Below are positions 57,664-64,000 of a stretch of 64,000 bases of DNA, in pieces. Each line of letters starts with the position of its first letter. The stretch's first letter is position 1. The position numbers and the translations under genes are program-made. Origin of the DNA: Candidatus Geothrix odensensis (GTDB lineage: Bacteria; Acidobacteriota; Holophagae; Holophagales; Holophagaceae); the NCBI GenBank assembly GCA_016714685.1, contig JADKCH010000001.1:1-64000 (forward strand), written 5' to 3'. The notes under the pieces were generated by a model, which had not been told where the DNA came from, did no database searches, and was given only the letters and a program-made list of their open reading frames with translations.

Positions 57664-59208
57664 ATGGGCACCGAGCGGATCACCATCTTCGACACCACCC
57701 TTCGCGACGGCGAGCAGTCTCCGGGCTGCAGCATGAACCTGGACGAGAAGCTGCAGATGGCCCGTCAGCTGGAGGCCCTGGGGGTGGATGTCATCGAGGC
57801 GGGGTTCCCCGTGGCCTCGGAGGGCGACTTCGCCGCCGTGCAGGCCATCGCCCGCGAGTGCCGGAAACCGGTCATCGCCGGCCTGTGCCGGGCCATCCCC
57901 AAAGACATCGAGCGCGCCTGGGAGGCCCTCCGCGAGGCGGCCCGCCCCCGCATCCACACCTTCCTGGCCACCTCGGACATCCACCTCGCCCACAAGCTGC
58001 AGAAGACCCGGGCCGAGGCCCTGGTCATGATCCGCGAGGGCGTGGGCCTGGCCAAGTCGCTCTGCCCGGACGTGGAGTTCTCCGCCGAGGACGCCACCCG
58101 CAGCGACTGGGACTACCTGGTGGAGGTGTTCACCGTGGCCATCGAGGCCGGTGCCACCGTGCTCAACGTGCCCGATACCGTGGGCTACACCGTGCCCGAC
58201 GAGTACGGCCGCCTCATTGCCCACCTGAAGGCGAAGGTCCCCGGCATCGATGGCGTCACCATCAGCGTCCACTGCCACAACGACCTGGGGCTGGCGGTGG
58301 CCAACTCCCTCGCCGCCATCGCGGCCGGCGCCCGGCAGGTGGAGTGCACCGTGAACGGCATCGGCGAGCGGGCCGGCAACGCGGCCCTGGAGGAAGTGGT
58401 CATGGCCCTGTCCGTGCGGCGGGATGCCATGCCGTTCACCACCGGCGTGAACCAGGAGGCCATCTACCGCACCAGCCAGACCTTGGCCAACATCACGGGC
58501 ATCGAAGTCCAGCCCAACAAGGCCATTGTGGGACGCAACGCCTTCGCCCACGAGAGCGGCATCCACCAGCACGGCATGCTGAGCCACCGTTCCACCTACG
58601 AGATCATGACGCCCGAATCCGTGGGCGTGCGCCAGACCCACCTGGTGCTGGGCAAGCACTCGGGCCGGCACGCGCTGGCCAAGCGCTTCGAGGAGCTGGG
58701 CTATCCGCTGGGCCGCACCGAGCTGGACAAGGCCTACAAGCTGTTCACGAAGCTCAGCGACCAGAAGAAGGAGATCTTCGACGAGGACCTGCTCGCCATC
58801 GTCCGCGACGGCCTCACCCACATTCCCGAGACCTTCAAGCTCCGGGCCCTCCAGGCCACGGCCGGCACCTCCATGTTCGCCACGGCCCTGGTCACCCTCG
58901 CCTCCGATGGGGGCGAGGCGACTGAGACCGCCATGGGTGATGGTCCCGTCAACGCGGTGTTCGCAGCGGTGGACAAGCTCACGGGGCTCAAGGGGCGGCT
59001 GCTGGATTTCCGCATCCACGCGATCACCGGCGGTGCCGATGCGGTGGGCGAGGTGTTCGTCCAGGTGGAATTCGATGGGGTGACCCAGGGCGGCAAGGGC
59101 GCCAGCACGGACATCGTCGAGGCCAGCGTCCGGGCCTACCTCAACGCCACGAACAAGGTGCTCTTCGCCCGCCGCGCCTCCGTGCCGGCGGCGGCTGAAA
59201 CGAGGTGA
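57664..59208 (+). CDS. leuA: 2-isopropylmalate synthase
   Basis: 514 aa. Claisen condensation of acetyl-CoA and 2-oxoisovalerate. Catalytic barrel: FDTTLRDGEQSPGCSMN, HCHNDLGLAVANSLAAIAAG and NGIGERAGNAALEEVVMAL, including the metal ligands HxH and N. The C-terminal regulatory domain (about 390-514) with the leucine-sensing region is present, so feedback inhibition is likely. Full length. ATG 57664 with GGAG upstream. Confidence 0.96.
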   Translation: MGTERITIFDTTLRDGEQSPGCSMNLDEKLQMARQLEALGVDVIEAGFPVASEGDFAAVQAIARECRKPVIAGLCRAIPKDIERAWEALREAARPRIHTFLATSDIHLAHKLQKTRAEALVMIREGVGLAKSLCPDVEFSAEDATRSDWDYLVEVFTVAIEAGATVLNVPDTVGYTVPDEYGRLIAHLKAKVPGIDGVTISVHCHNDLGLAVANSLAAIAAGARQVECTVNGIGERAGNAALEEVVMALSVRRDAMPFTTGVNQEAIYRTSQTLANITGIEVQPNKAIVGRNAFAHESGIHQHGMLSHRSTYEIMTPESVGVRQTHLVLGKHSGRHALAKRFEELGYPLGRTELDKAYKLFTKLSDQKKEIFDEDLLAIVRDGLTHIPETFKLRALQATAGTSMFATALVTLASDGGEATETAMGDGPVNAVFAAVDKLTGLKGRLLDFRIHAITGGADAVGEVFVQVEFDGVTQGGKGASTDIVEASVRAYLNATNKVLFARRASVPAAAETR

Positions 59209-59211
59209 TGC

Positions 59212-59337
59212 ATGACGGAACCCAGGCCCGCACCCCAGCCCGACAACCCGGAACGCGCCGCCGAGGCGGCACTGGCCGCGGCGGTCTCCGCACCGGACCC
59301 GCTCGAGGGGCCTGATTCCTACGGCTGGGGGGTGTGA
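59212..59337 (+). CDS. 41-aa ORF between leuA and leuB
   Basis: ATG 59212 lies 3 bp after the leuA stop with a good SD (GAGGTGATG); the stop TGA at 59335 is 2 bp before the leuB ATG. The peptide, about 41 residues, is Pro/Ala-rich and ends in PDPLEGPDSYGWGV. No homology can be judged. Exact fit between two genes and a well-placed SD suggest it is translated, perhaps only as a coupling device for leuB. Confidence 0.5.
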   Translation: MTEPRPAPQPDNPERAAEAALAAAVSAPDPLEGPDSYGWGV

Positions 59338-59339
59338 CC

Positions 59340-60479
59340 ATGGAAGCCCGCATCACAGTCCTCCCCGGCGACGGCGTGGGGCCCGAGGTCACGGCGGAGG
59401 CCGTGGCCTGCCTCGCCAGCGTGGCCGAGCGCTTCGGCCACCAGTTCACCTTCCAGGAGGCGCTCATCGGCGGGGCCGCCGTGGACGCCACCGGCGATCC
59501 CCTGCCAGACGCGACCCTGGACCTCTGCCGCAGCGCCGATGCCGTGCTGCTCGGCGCGGTGGGCGGGCCTGCCTGGGATGGCCACGCCCGCGACCAGCGC
59601 CCGGAGTCCGGGCTGCTGCGGCTCCGGAAGGGGCTGGGCCTCTTCGCCAACCTCCGGCCCGTGACCGTCCATCCCGCCCTGGAGGACGCCTCCCCCCTGA
59701 AGCCCGAGGTCGTGCGCGGGACGGACCTGATGTTCGTGCGCGAGCTCAGCGGCGGGCTCTACTTCGGCGAGCCCCGCTCCTATTCCGACCAGGCCGCCGT
59801 CAACACGCTGCCCTACACCCGCGCCGAGATCGAGCGCGTGGCCAGGGTGGCCTTTGAGCTGGCCACCACCCGGCGTCGGAACCTGGTGTCCGTGGACAAG
59901 GCCAACGTGCTGGAGACCTCCCGCCTCTGGCGCCAGGTGGTCAACGACCTGGCTCCCAGCTATGCAACCGTCAAAGTCCAGCACCACTACGTGGACAGCT
60001 TCGCCATGGCCCTGATCACCCGGCCCCGCGATTTCGACGTGGTCCTCACCGAAAACCTGTTCGGCGACATCCTCAGCGACGAGGCGGCCGTGCTGGCCGG
60101 CTCCCTCGGCATGCTCCCCTCCGCGAGCCTGGGCGGCTCCGTGGGCCTCTACGAACCCATCCACGGCTCGGCGCCGGACATCGCCGGCCAGGACGTGGCC
60201 AATCCCATCGGCACCATCCTTTCGGCGGCCATGCTGCTCCGCCACGCCCTCGGCCTCAAGGACGAGGCCCTGGCCCTCGAACAGGCGGTGCATCGCGTGG
60301 TCAAGGCCGGGCACGGCACCGGCGACCTCCGGGGCGGGGCCAAGTACATCCACGGCACCCGCTTCATGGGGGCCCGCATCCGCGAGGCCATCCGGCCGCC
60401 GCGGGCCCATGCCCCCCGGCTGGTGGATTCCGCCTATTCCTTCTGTGGATCGCCGGAAGGCCACCATTCGAAGCCCTAA
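59340..60479 (+). CDS. leuB: 3-isopropylmalate dehydrogenase
   Basis: 379 aa. Oxidative decarboxylation of 3-isopropylmalate with NAD+. Motifs: VLPGDGVGPEVTAEAV, LGAVGGPAWDG, ELSGGLYFGEPRS, VSVDKANVLETSRLWRQVV (catalytic Lys) and NLFGDILSDEAAVLAGSLGMLPSAS (metal aspartates). The C-terminal 30 residues (PPRAHAPRLVDSAYSFCGS) extend beyond the usual end. Starts 2 bp after the small ORF, so coupled. Confidence 0.96.
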   Translation: MEARITVLPGDGVGPEVTAEAVACLASVAERFGHQFTFQEALIGGAAVDATGDPLPDATLDLCRSADAVLLGAVGGPAWDGHARDQRPESGLLRLRKGLGLFANLRPVTVHPALEDASPLKPEVVRGTDLMFVRELSGGLYFGEPRSYSDQAAVNTLPYTRAEIERVARVAFELATTRRRNLVSVDKANVLETSRLWRQVVNDLAPSYATVKVQHHYVDSFAMALITRPRDFDVVLTENLFGDILSDEAAVLAGSLGMLPSASLGGSVGLYEPIHGSAPDIAGQDVANPIGTILSAAMLLRHALGLKDEALALEQAVHRVVKAGHGTGDLRGGAKYIHGTRFMGARIREAIRPPRAHAPRLVDSAYSFCGSPEGHHSKP

Positions 60480-60498
60480 CCCGCCATCAGGACCCGTC

Positions 60499-60606
60499 AT
60501 GTCTCTCCGCCTTTCCATCGCCCCGATCCCTCCGTCCTTCCCGGCGGGGATCGTGGTGACGATTCGGCCCGTGGGCCCCGGCTTCCTGCTGCGGCTGACG
60601 GACTAG
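60499..60606 (+). CDS. putative branched-chain leader peptide before ilvD
   Basis: 35-codon ORF from ATG 60499, 19 bp after leuB. 12 of 35 residues are Ile, Val or Leu, including the clusters GIVVTI and FLLRL. It ends 82 bp before ilvD and 29 bp before a GC hairpin. This is the layout of a translation-coupled attenuator. SD is weak (AGGA). Confidence 0.45.
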   Translation: MSLRLSIAPIPPSFPAGIVVTIRPVGPGFLLRLTD

Positions 60607-60635
60607 GGGCCACCCGATCGAGACCACTTCGACCA

Positions 60636-60661
60636 CGGCCCCGCACCCACCAGCGGGGCCG
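60636..60661 (+). promoter_or_regulatory. GC hairpin, possible ilvD attenuator
   Basis: CGGCCCCG (60636-60643) pairs with CGGGGCCG (60654-60661), 10-nt loop, followed by CTGACTTTCT. GGGGCC at 60606-60611, at the end of the leader ORF, can pair instead with GGCCCC (60637-60642), a candidate antiterminator. The T tract is weak, so function as a terminator is uncertain. Confidence 0.45.
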
Positions 60662-60688
60662 CTGACTTTCTGAACCACGAGGACCACC

Positions 60689-62377
60689 ATGACCGCCAAT
60701 GACCAGCCTCTGAACCGCCGCAGCCGGGTCATCACCCAGGGCGCCCACCGCGCCCCCGCCCGGGCCATGCTGAAGGCCATCGGCTTCACCGACGAGGACC
60801 TGGCCAAGCCCATCATCGGCATCGCGAACACCTGGACCGAGATCGGCCCCTGCAACTACCACCTGCGCGAGCTGGCCGAGCGCGTGAAGGCGGGCGTCCG
60901 CGCCGCCGGCGGCACGCCCATGGAGTTCTGCACCGTCTCCATCAGCGACGGCATCACCATGGGCACCGAGGGCATGAAGGCCTCTCTGGTGAGCCGCGAG
61001 GTCATCGCGGACTCCATCGAGCTGGTGGCCCGCGGCAACGCCTTTGACGGCCTGGTCTGCCTTTCGGGTTGCGACAAGACCAACCCCGGCGTGGCCATGG
61101 CGCTGGCTAGGCTGGACATCCCCGGCCTGATCCTCTACGGGGGCTCCACTGCGCCCGGCGAGTGCGATGGCAGGGACCTCACCGTACAGGATGTCTTCGA
61201 AGCCGTGGGCGCCCACAGCTCGGGCAAGCTCGACGATGCAGGACTGAAGCAGGTGGAGGACGCCGCCTGTCCCGGCGCCGGCGCCTGCGGCGGCCAGTTC
61301 ACGGCCAACACCATGGCCGCCAGCCTCGAGCTCATCGGCCTCAGCCCCATGGGCCTCAACGGCATTCCGGCGGAGGATCCCCGCAAGGGCGAGGCGGCCG
61401 AGAGCTGTGGTCGCATCATCATGGACCTGCTCCGCAGTGACCTGCGGCCCAGCGCCATCCTCACCCGCGAGGCCTTCGAGAATGCCATCGCCGCCGTGGC
61501 GGCCACGGGCGGCTCCACCAACGCGGTGCTCCACTACCTGGCCCTGGCCCGGGAGGCCGGCGTGCCCCTCACCATCGACGACTTCGACCAGGTCAGCGCA
61601 CGCACACCGCTGCTGGCGGATCTCAAGCCCGGGGGGCGCTTCACCGCGCCTGACCTGCACGCCGCCGGCGGCATCCGCCTGGTGGCCCAGCGCCTGCTGG
61701 AGGGCGGCAAGCTCCATGGCGCCGCGCTCACCGTCACCGGGCACACCATCGCGGAAGAGCTCGCGTCGGCCGAGGAAACCCCGGGCCAGCAGGTGGTCCG
61801 GCCCTTCGCCAACCCCATCAAGGCCAGCGGCGGCCTCGTCATCCTCAAGGGCAGCCTGGCGCCGGAGGGCTGTGTCATCAAGGTGGCTGGCCATGAGCGC
61901 CTGCACCACACGGGCCCGGCGCGGGTCTTCGAAACCGAGGACGAGGCCTTCGCCGCCGTCCAGGCAGGCCGCATCGACCATGGCGACGTGCTGGTCATCC
62001 GCTACGAGGGGCCCCGCGGCGGGCCCGGCATGCGCGAGATGCTGGGCGTCACGGCGGCCCTCATGGGCGCGGGCCTGGGCGAGACTGTGGCGCTGTTGAC
62101 GGATGGCCGCTTCTCCGGCGCCACCCGGGGCCTCATGGCGGGCCATGTGGCGCCCGAGGCCTTCGTGGGGGGCCCCATCGCCCTGGTGCGCGAGGGCGAC
62201 ACCGTGGTCTTCGATGTGCCCACGCGGCGTCTGGACCTGAAGGTCCCCGAGGACGAGCTGGCCCGGCGCCGGGCCCAGTGGAAGGCCCCGGCCCCGCGCT
62301 ACCGCACCGGCGTCTTCGCCAAGTACGCCGCCACCGTGGCCAGCGCCTCCGAAGGCGCCATCACCACCGCCCAGTGA
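60689..62377 (+). CDS. ilvD: dihydroxy-acid dehydratase
   Basis: 562 aa. Dehydrates the dihydroxy acids of the Ile and Val pathways. Cluster and metal motifs: CLSGCDKTNPGVAMA, ACPGAGACGGQFTANTMAA, GITMGTEGMKASLVSREVIA and LLTDGRFSGATRGLMAGHV. Typical [Fe-S] IlvD length. ATG 60689 with GAGG upstream; ilvB follows 11 bp after the stop. Confidence 0.97.
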   Translation: MTANDQPLNRRSRVITQGAHRAPARAMLKAIGFTDEDLAKPIIGIANTWTEIGPCNYHLRELAERVKAGVRAAGGTPMEFCTVSISDGITMGTEGMKASLVSREVIADSIELVARGNAFDGLVCLSGCDKTNPGVAMALARLDIPGLILYGGSTAPGECDGRDLTVQDVFEAVGAHSSGKLDDAGLKQVEDAACPGAGACGGQFTANTMAASLELIGLSPMGLNGIPAEDPRKGEAAESCGRIIMDLLRSDLRPSAILTREAFENAIAAVAATGGSTNAVLHYLALAREAGVPLTIDDFDQVSARTPLLADLKPGGRFTAPDLHAAGGIRLVAQRLLEGGKLHGAALTVTGHTIAEELASAEETPGQQVVRPFANPIKASGGLVILKGSLAPEGCVIKVAGHERLHHTGPARVFETEDEAFAAVQAGRIDHGDVLVIRYEGPRGGPGMREMLGVTAALMGAGLGETVALLTDGRFSGATRGLMAGHVAPEAFVGGPIALVREGDTVVFDVPTRRLDLKVPEDELARRRAQWKAPAPRYRTGVFAKYAATVASASEGAITTAQ

Positions 62378-62388
62378 AGGAGGCGCCC

Positions 62389-64000
62389 ATGTCCGAACCA
62401 GGATCCTTCACCGGCGCCCAGCTCATCTGGGAGAGCCTCCTCCGCGAGGGCGTGGACACGGTCTTCGGCTATCCCGGCGGGGCCATCCTGCCCACCTACG
62501 ACGCCATGACCGGGTACACCATCCGCCACGTCCTGGTGCGCCACGAGCAGAGCGCCGTGCACATGGCGGACGGCTTCGCCCGGGCCAGCGGGCGCGTGGG
62601 CGTGGTGGTGGCCACCTCGGGCCCCGGCGCCACGAACCTCGTCACGGGCCTGGCCACGGCCATGCTGGACTCGACGCCCCTGGTGGCCATCACCGGGCAG
62701 GTGGGCTCGGCGCTGCTGGGCACGGATGCCTTCCAGGAAGTGGACATCACGGGGATCACCATCCCCGTCACCAAGCACAACTACCTGGTCACCCGGGCCG
62801 AGGACATCGTCCCCGCCATCCGCGAGGCCTTCGCCGTGGCCCGCAGCGGCCGCCCCGGCCCCGTGCTGGTGGACATCACGAAGGACGCCCAGCAGTCCCG
62901 CGCCGTCCTGGACTGGGAAGGGGCCGTGCCCCAGCGCCACCTGCGCCACATCCCGCCCACGCCGGAGCCGGCCGACCTGGCCCAGGCCCTGGACCTCATC
63001 CGCCAGGCCAAGCGCCCCATCATCCTCGCGGGCCACGGCATCCAGCTGTCCGGCGCCCGGGCCGAGGTCATCGCCCTCGCGGAGCGCGCCGACATCCCCT
63101 TCGCCCTGACCCTGCTGGGCCTGGGCGCCGTGCCCGCGACCCACCCGCTGAGCCTCGGCATGATGGGCATGCACGGCGAGGCCTGGGTGAACCGCGCCAT
63201 CCAGGAAGCCGACCTGCTGCTGGCCTTCGGCATGCGCTTCGACGACCGCGTGACGGGCAAGCTCAAGGAGTACGCGCCCCACGCGAAGAAGATCCACATC
63301 GACATCGACGCCAGCGAGCTGAACAAGAACGTGCCGGTGGACGTGGCCATCGCGGCGGACCTGGGCGCCGTGCTGCGGGCCCTGCTGCCCGAGGTGCCCG
63401 TGGCGGACCGCTCCGCCTGGCTGGACACCATCCGCGAGTGGCGCGGGGATTCCGCCGTGCGCGACATCAAGAACCTGCCCGACGATGGCCACCTCTACGC
63501 CGCCCACGTGATGCACGACCTCTGGCGGCTCACCAAGGGCGAGGCCGTGGTGGTCACGGACGTGGGCCAGCACCAGATGTGGGAGGCCCAGTACTACAGG
63601 CACGACGGGGAGCGCAGCCTCATCACCAGCGGCGGCGCCGGCACCATGGGCTTCGCGCTGCCCGCGGCCATCGGCGCGAAGATCGCCCGGCCGGAGGCCG
63701 AGGTCTGGGTGGTGGCCGGCGATGGCGGCTTCCAGATGACCTTCGCCGAGCTGATGACCGCCGTGCAGGAGGGGGTGAAGGTGAACATCGCCGTCATCAA
63801 CAACGGCTATCTGGGCATGGTCCGCCAGTGGCAGGCCCTGTTCTACGAGGGACGCTATGCCGCCACGCCCATCCTGTCGCCGGACTTCGTGAAGCTGGCG
63901 GAGGCCTTCGGTATCCCCGGCCAGCGGGTGGAGACCCGCGGCGAGGTGGCCGCGGCCGTGGCCCGGGCCCGGGAGGCCCAGGGCGCCGCGCTCATCGAGT
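62389..64000 (+). CDS. ilvB: acetolactate synthase large subunit, truncated at window end
   Basis: 537 codons visible. TPP enzyme making acetolactate or acetohydroxybutyrate. Motifs: GVDTVFGYPGGAILPTYDA, the catalytic Glu in LVRHEQSAVHMADG, ATSGPGATNLVTGLATAMLD, the FAD region LLGLGAVPATHPLSLGMMGM and the TPP motif GDGGFQMTFAELMTA with INNGYLGMVRQWQ. Compared with typical 560-590 aa, only the last part is missing. Start ATG 62389 has GGAGG upstream. The gene is open at the window end; ilvN and ilvC probably follow. Confidence 0.96.
   Translation, partial: MSEPGSFTGAQLIWESLLREGVDTVFGYPGGAILPTYDAMTGYTIRHVLVRHEQSAVHMADGFARASGRVGVVVATSGPGATNLVTGLATAMLDSTPLVAITGQVGSALLGTDAFQEVDITGITIPVTKHNYLVTRAEDIVPAIREAFAVARSGRPGPVLVDITKDAQQSRAVLDWEGAVPQRHLRHIPPTPEPADLAQALDLIRQAKRPIILAGHGIQLSGARAEVIALAERADIPFALTLLGLGAVPATHPLSLGMMGMHGEAWVNRAIQEADLLLAFGMRFDDRVTGKLKEYAPHAKKIHIDIDASELNKNVPVDVAIAADLGAVLRALLPEVPVADRSAWLDTIREWRGDSAVRDIKNLPDDGHLYAAHVMHDLWRLTKGEAVVVTDVGQHQMWEAQYYRHDGERSLITSGGAGTMGFALPAAIGAKIARPEAEVWVVAGDGGFQMTFAELMTAVQEGVKVNIAVINNGYLGMVRQWQALFYEGRYAATPILSPDFVKLAEAFGIPGQRVETRGEVAAAVARAREAQGAALIE

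Noticed and set aside
57526..59019. Long N-terminal extension of the LysR gene across leuA
   Set aside because: The true LysR N-terminus MDLGQLETFL starts at 57525; the extension is antisense of leuA.
60499..60606. Leader ORF considered as a stable small protein
   Set aside because: Composition, position before a stem and weak SD fit a leader peptide better, though translation itself is unproven.
1..64000. CRISPR array, prophage, toxin-antitoxin or defence island
   Set aside because: No regularly spaced direct repeats, no Cas, integrase, phage structural or restriction genes were seen; the content is core metabolism and envelope genes.

Overview
The window looks like ordinary chromosome of a high-GC, Gram-negative, flagellated bacterium. 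The gene families (TolB/Pal/CpoB envelope genes, DUF4388 and DUF4178 proteins, ferredoxin-dependent 2-oxoacid oxidoreductase, YvcK, a LysR-leuCD/leuAB-ilvDB cluster) and the style of the proteins suggest Acidobacteriota, class Holophagae, most likely Geothrix or a close relative. This is an inference from protein character, with no database search behind it. No phage, plasmid, insertion sequence with transposase, CRISPR array or rRNA operon was seen.

Layout. 1-4.5 kb: a heavily frameshifted DUF4178 gene at the window edge, an aminotransferase, and elbB convergent with an unknown gene through a poly-G tract that destroys both 3' ends. 4.5-16 kb: a mostly + strand run (DUF2520 protein, EamA exporter, miaE, TetR, M61 peptidase, glycosyltransferase, rnhB, mutT, then tolB-pal-cpoB and a GHMP kinase) facing mutY. 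16-22.6 kb: tRNA-Leu(GAG), secG, DAHP synthase, a 276-bp inverted-repeat element, a glycine-zipper lipoprotein with a zinc-ribbon partner, tpiA-pgk and a methyltransferase. 22.7-37.7 kb: rbfA-truB, a two-gene 2-oxoacid:ferredoxin oxidoreductase made of delta-alpha and beta-gamma fusions, nadK, a class A PBP, a bacteriohemerythrin, a DECD-box helicase, sixA, an alpha/beta hydrolase, rho and dusB. 37.8-51.7 kb: mainly minus strand (HerA-like ATPase, CDF transporter, an unknown gene coupled to thiD, fliN, fliL, HU, a TonB-box-type protein, DUF4388 protein, yvcK, TPR protein, ABC-2 exporter, uppP) with truA on the + strand. 51.8-64 kb: threonine aldolase, a solute-binding-like protein, yicC, then a branched-chain amino acid block: lysR-leuC-leuD diverging from leuA-orf41-leuB-leader ORF-ilvD-ilvB, the last running off the window.

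How the genes work together. The clearest functional unit is leucine/isoleucine/valine synthesis. A LysR regulator is translationally coupled to leuC and shares an AT-rich divergent control region with leuA. A 35-codon leader ORF rich in Ile/Val/Leu followed by a GC hairpin sits just before ilvD and could be an attenuator. tolB, pal and cpoB form the outer-membrane constriction system. tpiA-pgk are glycolytic; the fused oxidoreductase links 2-oxoacids to ferredoxin.

Unexplained structure. A family of about 170-215-bp palindromic intergenic repeats occurs four times (4.3, 16.0, 21.7 and 27.8 kb), and one copy has its interior inverted relative to its flanks. A separate 276-bp nested-palindrome element with TA-flanked 16-bp terminal inverted repeats sits at 17.86-18.14 kb. 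Several genes carry single-base frameshifts at short G/C runs, and one region is pure poly-G. These look more like sequence or assembly error than biology and should be kept in mind when reading the affected genes.
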